Part shown: piece after piece, positions 10,332 through 20,641 of the stretch
Layout: each line of letters begins with the position of its first letter
Numbering within the stretch: the stretch's first letter is position 1
DNA from: Maniola hyperantus
Taxonomy: Eukaryota > Arthropoda > Insecta > Lepidoptera > Nymphalidae
Reading direction: 5' to 3'
NCBI RefSeq assembly: GCF_902806685.2
Contig: NW_027189033.1
Coordinates: 121,221-185,220 of the forward strand
Length of the DNA: 64,000 bases
Notes under the pieces: model-generated
Told to the model about the DNA's origin: nothing
Databases searched by the model: none
Seen by the model: the letters and a program-made list of their open reading frames with translations, nothing else
Program-made: the position numbers and the translations under genes

Positions 10332-11730
10332 TCAGAACTGGGATTCCTATTCAATAGCCCACTATAGTTAAAATCTAGTCACTGACAATTAGGTTGCTTA
10401 AATTGGAACAAAATTCTAACCTTTAAATTTTTGTTGTTGTTCTTGTACGATGTCGGATCGCGGGTATCGTGGCCGCGATCGTAGCCGTGATGTGCCGTGA
10501 TCAACATCGAAGTTCTCGAAGCAGACCACGTGGATGTGAAACAGCAGGGCCTAGATGTAGGTCGCGAGATCACGCACTTAGTCGTGTTTTTATCCAAACG
10601 TTGCACTCAATAATGAATCAATACTCCGCGATCGAGAAAAACGTGTCGAGACTTGTCGAAAATAGTTTAACCTCTGTAGTAACTAAACGCGAGTGTAATA
10701 CTAATCGTTTCGGTAACACTGTGACCGTTCAAACAGAATGCAACACTCCCGTTTCTGCACCTTGTTCCGAACAAGATGAAGTTACTGCAATTAAATCTTT
10801 AGAATCAAGTACCTATACCTTTGGCTTTATGGCTAAGCACGTATTGGCTACGTGAACGAATCTAGTTCAAGTGTTCTTGTCCAAATTGAATTTTTGTGTA
10901 AAAGTTTTCACGTCTACCCTACGTGTTTTTGTGAATTAACAATGCCATCGTCTAAATCTGCTAATCGATTTAAGTATAAAAGTAATTCACGTAAATTGAA
11001 TAATGAACAAAGGCGTGCTAAGTCGGTGTCGTACAATTAGTGGCACGTAGTGGAATTAACCAGGTGAGATCCAACCATGTCTTTATTTTTGGTCTCAATT
11101 TTTAATGATGTTGATGCATGGTGTAAAAAAGTTGATCATGTTCGTAACCTCAACCGATGGCATAGCCGTGTGGTAGTTTCGTAAAGTGGAACTTGTACAA
11201 AGGTTTTTGTTATGATCAGTCTTAGATCAATTTTAAAACGGAATTTATTCCGCTGTGCCCACGAGAGGTCGATATTGAGATTAAGAACATTTATGTCGGT
11301 CCATTAGTCACTTCATGAAGTATCTCACCAAAGATACCCGCAATTTAAATTTGCAGTTTAAGACTAGAAAGCGTAGTCTTAGTCATAGTACTTTCCAATC
11401 ACTCTGTTTTCTGTGTGAAAATTAGGATCACAAAGTGTACCTAAACATCGGTTTTGATGCAGTTCAGTGTTATTTTTGTAAAAAGAGTAACCGTAATGTA
11501 GGTAGATGAGTTTTTGCTCAACAATTATTTTTGCCACGAGAAAAAAAAATTTGAGCTTCCCGACATAAGATTAGAAATCAATCTTCATGTGGTGTTAGAT
11601 CGTTGTATGAATAGGTAGACCTGTCGTAATAAGGACAGATGTACTAAACCAACTGGGAAATAGTTATATTCGAACATGATTCGAACATAGTGCTCACATT
11701 TATCTTTCTTTTCTCGAATGTTCCGACGCA
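10332..11730 (+). other. Decayed 5' interior of Gypsy-like element (former gag region)
   Basis: No frame of a recognisable family survives. A 128-codon open frame at 10469-10855 is arginine- and serine-rich at its start, then reads NQYSAIEKNVSRLVENSLTS. I do not recognise it; position suggests a remnant of gag. From about 11040 to 11730 stops occur in all frames. Confidence 0.4.
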
Positions 11731-11760
11731 ATGCTGCACGCTTGGCTGCGGGCTTTGGAA

Positions 11761-12361
11761 CTCTGCACGAGCGTGACGATGCGCTGGCGTTGCTGCGCCG
11801 TGCCGCGCCGCTGCCATGCCTTTCTGCGCTCTGCACGAGCGTGACGATGCGCTGGCGTTGCTGCACCGTGCCGCGCCGCTGCCATGCCTTTCTGCGCTCT
11901 GCACGAGCGTGACGCTGCGCTGGCGTTGCGGTGCCGTGCTGCGCCGCTGCCGCGCATTTCTGCGCTCTGCACGAGCGTGACGGTGCGCTGGCGTTGCTGC
12001 GCCGTGCCGCGCCGTTGCTGCGCCTTTCTGCGCTCTGCACGAGCGTGACGCTGCGCTGGCGTTGCTGCGCCGTGCCGCGCCGCTGCCGTGCCTTTCTGCG
12101 CTCTGCACGAGCGTGACGGCGCGCTGGCGTTGCCGTGCCGTGCTGCGCCGCTGCTGCGCCTTTCTGCGCTCTGCACGAGCGTGACGGTGCGCTGGCGTTG
12201 CTGCACCGTGCCGCGCCTTTCTGCGCTCTGCACGAGCGTGACGGTGCGCTGGCGTTGCTGTTCCGTGTCGCGCAGCTGCCGCGCCTCTCTGCGCACTGCA
12301 CGAGCGTGACGGCGCGCTGGTGGTACTGCGCTGCGTGCGCCGCTGCGGGCTATGGTGCCTC
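11761..12361. repeat. GC-rich 68-bp tandem repeat (nine copies)
   Basis: The motif CTCTGCACGAGCGTGACG recurs at 11761, 11829, 11897, 11965, 12033, 12101, 12169 and 12226, with a variant (CACTGCACGAGCGTGAC) at 12294. Spacing is 68 bp except one 57-bp interval, which is an 11-bp deletion. GC content is far above the rest of the element. Because 68 is not a multiple of three and the unit lacks stops, several long overlapping frames stay open on both strands; these are by-products of the repeat. It is a minisatellite inside the LTR element. Confidence 0.85.
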
Positions 12362-12876
12362 TCGCAAACATGGCGGCTCACTGGTATTGTGGCACGATGC
12401 CGCGCGTGCCGTGGGGCTTGCATAAACGCTGCCGAGCCCTTGTACGAGCTGATTGGTGAGAATGTTCTTTTTTAAAGTTAGTGTCCATGATTTCGATAGG
12501 TATGTGTTGTAGTAAATCACGTTACCTACGCATACCGTCTTGGACTTGTGTTTCGTATAATATGCGAGTCAGTGACGCACTGTAGTGCGTTCGTAAATAA
12601 TGTAACGTGGGTAGATTCAACTCTTTTAGAAAATCTGATAATTCCCGTTACCGATTGTTTCCGATTTTGCCATTTTGATCAGATTCATTTGTTAGGGTCA
12701 GGCGAGGCCGAGTCTTTAAGACAAGGCCATAACGTAGGTAAAGTCCTTACCCCTTGAGTACATCAAACAAATCTGGCAATCTAAGATCTAGCTGGGTACT
12801 TTAGGCGCTACGTTGAGGAGTATGCTATCCAGACAGCCTGCCTTGCACGTCTGTCGGAAAAAGAGGTTCCTTTTCA

Positions 12877-13086
12877 TTGAGGCCAGAGCAGGAAAAGGTA
12901 TCTCAGGACATCACTCGGCGACTCACCACTGAGTCCAAGGTAGCAGTCTTGACAGATTTGCCAACAGAGGTGCACACTGACTTCAGCAGCATCGGCTATG
13001 GCCCGGCGCTGAGGTGGATCCACAACGACGGCAAGAAGCGTGTGGTCGCCTGTTTTAGCAAGGTTTACCCAGGGTGCAGTGAGTAG
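12877..13086 (+). pseudogene. Relic of Gypsy pol: RNase H segment
   Basis: A 69-codon frame contains LPTEVHTDFSSIGYGPALRW and VVACFSKVYPGCSE. This matches the Ty3/Gypsy RNase H pattern L-HTDASxxGxGA...VxAYFSK, with the catalytic-type Asp in HTD. The frame ends in a stop soon after. Related residues appear in other frames to about 13250. It shows that the interior came from a Gypsy element and that pol is dead. Confidence 0.65.
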
Positions 13087-13729
13087 GTAGTACTCCTACG
13101 TGCTAGAAGCGTTGGCAGTCAACACTTCCGCCACCATTTGGTTTGTCTTCAGTTTAAGGGTGTGACCGTCTACAACGCTTTCACAGCCACCGAGCGCTGC
13201 TGCTACTGCGCGTTACCCGTAAGTGGATTTATTTCCATGACTTCATCTTCGCCTTTGAGTACTAAAAGCGCACGATGATGTGTTGTGGCGACTATCTGCA
13301 ACCCTTTAAGTCAACGGCATCGCCAAGCCGAGCAACTGGGTTTAGATGGTGCAGGTCGCAGATCAGGACACGCTCGTCGAGTATCTGTAAGTGGGACAGC
13401 TAGACTCTCATCGGTATGTGTACTAAAGTGTTACGCTCTATTACCGCTACTCAGCAGTAGGAGCGGAAGCGTGGTTTTCGTGATACCGTCTTAGTCTGCT
13501 GCAAGTCTTTGTCGAAAAGACTCTGGACCTGATCCTGAAGTACTTCTGGTTTCTTGGGCTACGTGAGTTCGTAGTCAAGCATGTGGTTCACTGCCTGGTT
13601 TGTATATCAAACAAGCAGGTCTCCAGAGTTCCTCACCAGCACACAACAATGTGGTTGCAGAAACTGCACGGCTTGATCGAGCGGCATGGCGTGAAATGTG
13701 ACGCTCCAGGGCAAGTAAGCTGCTGAGGT

Positions 13730-14005
13730 AAAATCAGTCCCGGCAGGATGCCTATGCTAACCAGAATCGTCGTCCGCCTCGCGTGTTGAAGGCTGGAGGC
13801 ATGGTGTTGGTGATCAAGTATTCCCAGTCAACGGGGAAGTTTGACTCTGGCATGTGAGGTCCATACAAGGTCCTGAATCGGCTGCTACGAGCTGGAGCTG
13901 CTGAGTGGGTCGTATGGCAAGACCGCTCAGGTGGCGGCGGAGGGCATGGTGCCCTGGCAAGGAGAGTGGTGCCCGGATGCGTGTGGTGCCTTCTTCGAAT
14001 GTAAG
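13730..14005 (+). pseudogene. Relic of Gypsy pol: integrase C-terminal region
   Basis: In pieces of different frames the region reads QDAYANQNRRPPRVLKAGGMVLVIKY, then GPYKVLNRL, then YELELLSGSYGKTAQ and MVPWQGEW. This resembles the end of Gypsy integrases, where a GPF/Y motif follows the basic segment. At least two frame changes and a stop (after a glycine-methionine) break it. Between the RNase H relic and here (13090-13730) only scattered pol-like fragments remain. Confidence 0.5.
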
Positions 14006-14234
14006 TTCAGCTTGTTGACTACTTTGTGGTGGTGAAGATGAAAGTCGTGATTTTGTTAATCATAGCCCCAAAACTCTCACCCTCCTTACTAAAAAGGCCT
14101 TGCTTGCTCCCTTACGTACTTATCTACTGACGGACTGATCCACGACATCTATTTTTGTGCTATGACTAAACAAATCACGGTAATGCTTTACTCCTCATGG
14201 GAAGTTCAACGATGGCTGGTTGAGATGCACTTTC

Positions 14235-14490
14235 ATAGACTGTTGCCCGAGCCCGGTGGTCTGATGATGGTCATCTCAAGTTCCTGCTCCATAGACCGTT
14301 GCCTGAGTCTGGTGGTCAGAGACCGTTGCCCGAGTCTGGTGGTCTGATGAAGTTCATCTCAAGTTCCTGCTCCATAGACCGTTGCCCTGTCTGGTGGTCT
14401 GATGAAGGTCATCTCAAGTTCCTGCTCCATAGACCGTTGCCCGAGTCTGGCGGTCTGAGACCGTTCCCCGAGTCTGGCGGTCTGAAGATG
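14235..14490. repeat. ~55-bp tandem repeat (ATAGACCGTTGCCCGAG... unit)
   Basis: Units starting ATAGACYGTTGCC occur at about 14235, 14291, 14375 and 14428. Two additional internal half-copies of GACCGTT(G/C)CCCGAGTCTGG lie near 14322 and 14459. Each full unit ends TCATCTCAAGTTCCTGCTCC. This is a short degenerate minisatellite in the 3' interior of the LTR element. Confidence 0.75.
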
Positions 14491-14928
14491 ACGAGAAGAA
14501 GCGCGCGCTAGGTTTGAGACGTCTCATAGGTTGATAGGTGTCACCTCCTCTGGGTGATAGGGACACCCCATAAAACAAAATGATTTATCTACATGTCCAG
14601 CTAATGCTAAGTCGCATTTCGAATTGCTTACCCATTGTGTTAACATTTGTAGCTATGGAGTTGTGCTATATCGAAACTAATTTCAGGTGATGACTACGAA
14701 GTAGTAGGCCCAGGTGCTGGTCCCCCCTTCCGCACCTGAGTTTGCCCCGGCACCTCCAGCGGTAGAGGCAGAGGCATCGCTCCATTCGGCGAGCTCCTCA
14801 CCGGTCTCCCCTCGCGCACCGCACGCCGACAGCGTTGCGGCACCAGCTGCAAGTCTCCGCAGAGAAGATCTCACGACCTTTTCTGGCTATGACGGCGGAC
14901 GAGGACGCCGCATAGTCAGGAGAGGCCG
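14491..14928 (+). other. 3' interior of Gypsy-like element up to polypurine tract
   Basis: Non-coding or decayed sequence. A short proline/alanine-rich open stretch (14714-14928) may be the tail of pol. AGGAGAGGCCG directly before the 3' LTR is the best candidate for the polypurine tract. Confidence 0.45.
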
Positions 14929-15183
14929 TCTTAGATTGTAGGCGGTAGTCGCCTATAAAAGCGAGGTGCGCCCAAGTACGAGGCTCATTTTGCTGCTGAT
15001 TTTTGTGCTGTAATCAACGTGGTCTGGTTTGAATTATGGTTTTCTTTATTTCCGACTTTTACTTTTTGTGTCTTACGTGTTAAATTTTGTTCCAATCATT
15101 AAAAGTTTGATAATTGTAAAAGTATTTGGTTTTGTGTTAATAAATTGTGTGTTTTTAATTGAATTTTACTTCCGTACCTAAAT
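14929..15183 (+). repeat. 3' LTR of Gypsy-like element (255 bp)
   Basis: A complete LTR starting TCTTAGATTG and ending TACCTAAAT, with the TATA-like CCTATAAAAG near its start. It is 254/255 identical to the assembled left LTR. It is followed by the ATAT target duplication (15184-15187) and then nad1. Confidence 0.88.
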
Positions 15184-15187
15184 ATAT

Positions 15188-16118
15188 AGTTATTGGGGTA
15201 TTAATTTTAATTGTGGGGGTATTAATTGGTGTTGCTTTTTTAGTTTTATTAGAGCGTAAAGTGTTAGGTTATATTCAAATTCGTAAAGGTCCTAATAAAG
15301 TAGGGTTTATAGGTTTATTACAGCCTTTTTCTGATGCAATTAAATTATTTACTAAAGAACAAGTTTATTTAAATTACTCAAATTATATTTTTTATTATTT
15401 TTCTCCTGTTTTAAGTTTTATATTATCTTTAATAATTTGAATAGTAATTCCATATTATTTTAATTTAATTGTTTTTAATATAGGAGTTTTATTTTTTTTG
15501 TGTTGTATAAGTTTGGGAGTCTATACAGTTATAATTGCAGGGTGATCTTCTAATACAAATTATTCTTTATTAGGAGGGTTACGAGCTGTAGCTCAAACTA
15601 TTTCTTATGAAGTTAGTCTGATTTTAATTATATTATCATGTATTATTTTAATTATGGATTTTAATTTATTAAAATTTACAAATTATCAAGAATTAATTTG
15701 ATTTATAATTATAATATTACCTTTAACACTATGTTTTATATCTTCATTAATAGCTGAAGTAAATCGAACTCCTTTTGATTTTGCTGAGGGGGAAAGAGAA
15801 TTAGTATCGGGATTTAATATTGAGTATAGAAGAGGAGGATTTGCTTTAATTTTTTTAGCTGAGTATTCTAGAATTTTATTTATAAGATTATTATTTGTTA
15901 TTATTTACATAGGAGGTTATGATCTTAGATTATTATTTTATTTAAAAATAATTATAATTTCTTTTTTATTTATTTGAGTTCGGGGTACATTACCTCGTTA
16001 TCGATACGATAAATTAATGTATTTATGTTGAAAAAGATATTTACCTGTATCTTTAAATTATTTATTATTTTTTATTGGATTAATAATAATAATAAATTAT
16101 AAAATAAATTTAGTATAA
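15188..16118 (+). pseudogene. nad1: NADH dehydrogenase subunit 1, main part (mitochondrial copy, frame open)
   Basis: Read with the invertebrate mitochondrial code this is open for 310 codons to TAA at 16116-16118. It contains the nad1 signature GVAFLVLLERKVLGYIQIRKGPNKVG and QPFSDAIKLFTKEQ near the start, then SLIAEVNRTPFDFAEGESELVSGFN further on. The product is a membrane subunit of respiratory complex I. Several TGA codons stand for tryptophan (for instance LMIW near 15440), so cytosolic translation would stop early. With 4283-4302 the gene totals 951 bases, normal for Lepidoptera, so no indel has built up despite the 10.9-kb insertion. The stop overlaps the trnS2 3' end. Confidence 0.92.
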
Positions 16119-16182
16119 ATTAATAGAATAAATAATTCTTTCTTAAGTTTTCAAAACAAATGCTTTTACAAGCTCATTAATT
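16117..16182 (-). tRNA. trnS2: Mitochondrial tRNA-Ser(UGA) copy in NUMT
   Basis: On the minus strand the acceptor arm ATTAATG-side (16176-16182) pairs with 16118-16124. The anticodon loop reads TTTTGAAAA, giving UGA (UCN serine). It lies between nad1 and cytb, as in insect mitochondria. Confidence 0.85.
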
Positions 16183-16200
16183 AATAAATTAATTAATAAA

Positions 16201-16758
16201 TTAAGATTTGAAAATTAAATTATCTCAAATTTTATTTAAAATAGGATTGATAATAAAATAAGAAAAATAAAATATTGTTAATAGTTGACTTGTAATGACA
16301 TATAAATTTTCAACAGGACGAGCTCCAATTCAGGTTAAAAGAATAATTGTTGTAATTAAGAATCAAAATAAAATTTGATTAAGGGGGTAAAATTGAATTC
16401 CTTGAATTTTTTTATTGAAGGTGAAAGGAAGAATAATTAAAATTAAAATTGATACTACTAAAGCAATTACACCTCCTAATTTATTTGGGATAGAACGTAG
16501 AATAGCATATGCAAAAAGGAAATATCATTCAGGTTGAATATGAATTGGGGTAACTAAAGGATTAGCTTGGATAAAATTATCTGGATCTCCAAGTAAATAA
16601 GGATTAGTTAAGGTTAAAAGGGTTAATATCGTAGTTAAAATAATAAATCCAATTAAATCTTTGAATGTAAAAAAGGGATGAAAGGGAATTTTATCTAAGT
16701 TTCTATTAATACCTAATGGATTATTAGATCCTGTTTGATGAAGAAATAATAAATGAAT
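16201..16758 (-). pseudogene. cob: Cytochrome b, C-terminal part (mitochondrial copy)
   Basis: The minus strand reads to TAA at 16201-16203 with a typical lepidopteran cytb end (WIGARPVENLYVITSQLLTIFYFSYFIINP...). Upstream it covers the later membrane segments, including the NPNGL-type region near 16700. It is cut at 16758/16759 by a Gypsy LTR element; TGAAT at 16754-16758 is duplicated at 21690-21694. With 21695-22288 it totals 1152 bases (384 codons including the stop), the normal gene length, so frame is kept. TGA codes for tryptophan here, so it is not translatable in the nucleus. Confidence 0.92.
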
Positions 16759-17093
16759 ATAAGATTATATTGTTGAGGATTTTTGCAATTAAACATAAAT
16801 GGTTTCTCTGAAAAACAAAGTTTTATTTTAACACCCGTTTACTTTTACAATATTAGGTAGGTACATAAGTACAACAAACTATGAGTTCTCACCTGAAAAA
16901 CAAAGAAACGACATTTAAAGTTCACTAATATCGCCTCCTCAACTTTATCCGTTAAATTATCTTTTTACAAATCAAAACAACGTAATTACGCCATTGCACA
17001 CAATGCGTCACTCACTCCAGTCTCCACCACAGACAAGTTGATACACGCGCGAAGCGCGGCAAACTCAATTTTGTGAAATGTCATTTCATTACA
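16759..17093 (-). repeat. 3' LTR of minus-strand Gypsy element (335 bp)
   Basis: 334/335 identical to 21355-21689. In element sense it starts TGTAATGAAATGACATTTCA at 17093 and ends CTTAT at 16759. A polypurine tract lies just upstream of it. Confidence 0.9.
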
Positions 17094-17094
17094 T

Positions 17095-17106
17095 CTCCCC
17101 CCCTTA
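17095..17106 (-). other. Polypurine tract of minus-strand Gypsy element
   Basis: In element sense AAGGGGGGGGAGA lies directly before the 3' LTR. It is the expected primer for plus-strand DNA synthesis. Confidence 0.75.
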
Positions 17107-17144
17107 AGAGCGAAAATTCTAAACAACATATCCACACAATATAC

Positions 17145-18911
17145 CTATAAGTTATCTTCATATTCGTTTTCCGCTACTTCATCTTCTTCAGCCTCTGTTG
17201 TGACAGGTTGTAATTTTGTTATGTGGAATAAAGTTGATTCTGTTTTTCTGTTACCAGTGTCAATCCTATACATGGAGTTCGATATTTTCTCTATTATCTT
17301 GAAAGGGCCTATTTTTAATTCGTCTAATTTCTTTCTATTCAATCTATTTCCATTTTCTACATATACACTGTCTCCTATATTAAACTCTTGAATTTTCCTA
17401 TTTCTATCAAATACTTTCTTGTTGTACATGTGGGATTTTATTGTATTCTCTAATGCCAATTTTCTATGAGCCATCCACTTGTCTTCCCTTTTTGTTATTT
17501 TTAATTCATTTGGTAGAATACTAACATTCGTACCATCCAGTAAATATTTTGGTGCAAAGCCTGTAACGGAGTGTTCTGTTTCATTATATTTCTGTATACA
17601 TTCTCTTGCCACTGTTGTCCATGTTCTCTTATTATTTTTCTCATTTATTTTGCATCTTATTTTATTTACTACTGTTTGATTTAATCTCTCGTTCAAGCCG
17701 TTCGAGAATGGTGTATTCACAGCTGTAAAAATTAGTTTAATATTATTCTCTTGCAAATGTTGCTTAAATTCTCTTGAATTGATGCCCGGATATTGATCTG
17801 TCAGAATTATTCCAATCTCATCTGTCTCCAGCACATTTTTTGTAAGTTTTATAAAGTCACTTGCATTCTGTGTTTTTGAAGTCGCAATAAATGCATATCT
17901 CGTGTAGTGATCAACTAAAAGGTGTAGGTATTTTTTTGTTGACCTAGAGCCTCCAAAGCCACCGATAGTATCCATTGACATAATCTCAAATGGTTTTGTG
18001 GCTGGTCCCAGTTGTGACATTAATCCAAATTTTCCTTGACATCTTGATTTATTTTTTATGCATATTTCACATGTTTTACAAATATTTATGATATTTTTTG
18101 TTAGGTTTTTAGCTGTATATATTGGACTTATTTTTTTCTGCAATTGTCTGATCCCAATATGGCATAAATCTTCATGCACCTTTTTTATGAGTCTTTTACT
18201 AAATTCTTCTGAAAGGATAATCTTTTCATGTTTCTTTATTTTTTTATAATAAATTTTATTTTTGTGTATAAGATTTCTCTTTTCTTTTATTGTTTCATTT
18301 TTCTCTTGATCTTCAACTATATCTTTTATTTGTATTAAATTAACTATTTTCAATAGTTCCTCTTTGTTATCTTCTGATTCTAATACAGGGTTTCGGCTCA
18401 AACAGTCTGCTTCAACATTTTCTTTACCAGGTATGTATTTTACTGTGAAGTCATATTGCGATAGGTAATATGTGAGATCACCCAATTCTTCGTCTGTCCT
18501 GCTTTTAATGTTCATGTTCTCTAGAGGTTTGTGGTCTGAGTAGATAGTGAATTGTTTTCCAATGAGCCAGTGTTGCCAGTATTTAACAGCTTCTTTCATA
18601 GCAAGACATTCCAAATATATAGCCTTTTTCCGTTTTTGAGATTCATTCAGTTTTTTTGAGAAATATGCCACCGGTTTGTCTTTACCATCTAGTTGTGTTT
18701 GTTTTAGTATTGCCCCGATGCCCTCGAAGGATGCATCTGTAAAGATTTTTATTGGTAAGTCTTTGTCATATATTTCCAATATCGGCTGAGAACATAAATA
18801 TCTTTTTATTTGATTAAATGATTCTTCACACTTCTCTGACCACACAAACTTTTGATTTTTTCTTAATAAATTATGTAATGGATCTAAGATAATTGCGCTT
18901 CTTGGTATGTA
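17145..18911 (-). pseudogene. Gypsy pol, part 2: RNase H and integrase
   Basis: Open from just after a stop at 18912-18914 to TAA at 17145. RNase H: KIFTDASFEGIGAILKQ, YLECLAMKEAVKYW, SDHKPLE, ENVEADCLSR. The integrase zinc domain is HEDLCHIGIRQLQ...CKTCEIC. The catalytic core has SMDTIGGFGG, LTDQYPGINSREF and NGLNERLNQTV, carrying the DDE residues. A C-terminal basic region with VYVENGNRLNRKKLDELKIG and GPFKIIEKI (GPF/Y motif) follows. It cuts 3' LTR ends and joins them to target DNA, and degrades RNA in hybrids. It is in the same frame as the RT upstream (18915-20108), so one nonsense codon is all that separates them. Confidence 0.92.
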
Positions 18912-20108
18912 TTAATGGTAGAAGTTGATTTTTCCCAAAAATTGTCTGATATTCTTTTGCGTCTTAGGAGTTGGAAAAGATCTTATTGAAATCAAATTGT
19001 CTTTTAGTGGTCTTACCGAATTGTTCTGAATTACATGGCCAAGATACTTTACTGAGTCTGAAGCAAAGGTACATTTTTTAAATTTCAATCTAAAGCCTTC
19101 TTTTATTATTGCCTCTAATACACTTCTTATGTGTTTTATATGTTCTTCAAAAGTGGACGAGTATATCAAAATATCATCAATATAGTTTACGGAGTATCCT
19201 GTGAGATTGTGCTTTCTTAGAATATTGCTTAAAATTCTCTGGAAAATTGCTGGTGATGTTTTCAAGCCAAAAGGGAGGCAGGTCCACTGGAAGTGGCCAT
19301 CTTGTGTGACAAATCCTGTTTTATTTCTATCTTGTACCCGTAGTGGTATTGCCCAAAATGCTGAGTTTATATCCAGCGTGGTAAAATATTTACAATTTCT
19401 AGTTTTAATAATCAAATCATCTATTAATGGGAAAGGTTGAGCTTGTGGTACAACAATTTTATTTAGTTCTCTGAAATCTACACATAAGCGGGATTTTCTA
19501 TTTTCACCTTTTTTAAATGCTAAAGTCACTGGTGCAGCGAATGGACTGTAGGATTCTTCGATTAAATTATTCTTTAGTAACATGGATATTTGCTCTTCAA
19601 TTTCTAATTTATCTTCTATTGTACATCTGTATGGTCTTTTACTACAGTATCTATTTACTAGTAAATCTATACGAGCTTCATAATCTTTAACTGATCCTAT
19701 ATCATACTTGTCCTTAGCAAAAATTGTTTTATATTCCTTTATAATTTTCTCTATCTCAATTTTCTTTTCATTATCTAAATGGTCTGTCATACTAACAAAT
19801 TCCTGTGTTTCTATGTGTTCATTGAAATTTATTGCATATGCTTTTATATTCTTATCTTCATTTGTGTTATCTTTAGACATCATGTCTATTTTATTTGTTG
19901 TTTTCTTTTGCTCTATCCGCAAGTCCTCATTTTGTGTTAATTTGAATTTCTTTATCATATCCAATCCGACTATAAAATCATCAAAATCCTCATTTTCTAT
20001 TATATATACATCCACCTCTTCTTCTAAATCAAAGATTTTTATTTTTATTGTTATCAAGCCATCTGTCTTCTTCACATCATTAACCGTTTTCATATATGCT
20101 ATATTCAC
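18912..20108 (-). pseudogene. Gypsy pol, part 1: protease end and reverse transcriptase
   Basis: The first part has DEFIVGLDMIKK-like residues (EDFDDFIVGLDMIKKFKL), the end of a retropepsin fold. The reverse transcriptase follows: RPYRCTIEDKLEIEEQI, SPFAAPVTLAFKK, RLCVDFRELNKIVVPQAQPFPLID, LDINSAFWAIPL, CLPFGLKTSPAIFQR, the catalytic YIDD (NYIDDILIYSS), and YLGHVIQNNSVRP. The frame ends with TAA after GKINFYH, where Gypsy RTs normally run on into RYIP...LLRK, and those residues do follow in frame. This suggests a single substitution made the stop. Confidence 0.92.
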
Positions 20109-20235
20109 GTTATCTTTTTTTCTTTTACTTTAATCAGTCTTGAATTTATTAACGAGATCTGTGAGCCTGAATCATAAATGCCGCTCACTTCTAATTTATT
20201 TTCTAATAAAAGCTTGATTTTGATTAATGGTGTAC
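20109..20235 (-). pseudogene. Gypsy protease active-site segment, frame-shifted
   Basis: The minus strand reads IYDSGSQISLINSRL, the DSG active site of a retropepsin. It is in a different frame from the RT. The switch falls at a run of seven T on the + strand (20115-20121), so loss or gain of one base in that run is the likely cause. A programmed frameshift is possible but less likely, because the run lies inside the protease rather than at the gag/pol junction. Confidence 0.7.
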
Positions 20236-20577
20236 TTACTCGTTTTTTTTTTCAGTATTCATGTCTACTTCAATAATGGAGTTATTAGCTTTAAAGAGCT
20301 TTTCAGATTCATTTTTATTTTTTTTAAACCAACATGACTCCTCCGGATGATATTTAATTCCTTTGTCCAAAGATTCACAAGTCGTACATGGCTTCTTCTC
20401 ATTAGTTTTATTTTTATAAAAAAATGTACCACTTTTTCTTATAGTTGAGTTTTTCTTGTATATCATACCTTCATATTTTCTTATCTCGTTGAACAAATCA
20501 GTAGTGTTATTGAGTTCGTCCCTGTTTAACCTATTTAGGATAAACCCAGGTAGACCTGTTGCAATCAGATCTGTCAT
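20236..20577 (-). pseudogene. Gypsy gag, C-terminal part with zinc-knuckle-like motif
   Basis: A 113-codon frame begins MTDLIATGLPGFILNRLNRDE, followed by a lysine-rich linker and CTTCESLDKGIKYHPEESCWFK. That is the CX2C...H-P-x-x-x-C-W arrangement of nucleocapsid zinc fingers in many insect Gypsy elements. It is in a different frame from the main gag frame at 20642, so gag is broken near 20580-20640. Confidence 0.75.
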
Positions 20578-20641
20578 TGTTTTCGGGTCTATCGATTTGT
20601 TTATATCTAGTATGAGCCGCTCTTTTTTATAGCATAATCAA

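Larger units (their letters stand above)
4303..15183 (+). mobile_element. Gypsy-like LTR retrotransposon (decayed interior) inserted in nad1, with LINE nested in 5' LTR
   Basis: The LTRs are 255 bp each: 4303-4327 plus 10102-10331 for the interrupted 5' LTR, and 14929-15183 for the 3' LTR. They differ at one base (C in the left copy near 10139, T in the right). The flanking 4-bp direct repeat ATAT (4299-4302, 15184-15187) is the target duplication, and a purine-rich AGGAGAGG run precedes the 3' LTR. The interior (10332-14928) is about 4.6 kb. It holds only relics of pol (an RNase H segment and an integrase C-terminus) in broken frames, plus two tandem-repeat blocks. Near-identical LTRs around a ruined interior suggest it moved using proteins supplied by another copy. 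Confidence 0.85.

Noticed and set aside
11585..12423. Long minus-strand open frames of 220-260 codons rich in A, R, H and S
   Set aside because: They lie in overlapping frames and follow the 68-bp minisatellite, whose unit has few stops. No frame is favoured, and the flanks are non-coding.
20115..20121. Programmed frameshift at the T7/A7 run in the minus-strand Gypsy
   Set aside because: The run is inside the protease after its active site rather than at the gag/pol border, so a chance indel or read error is likelier. Sister copies would decide.
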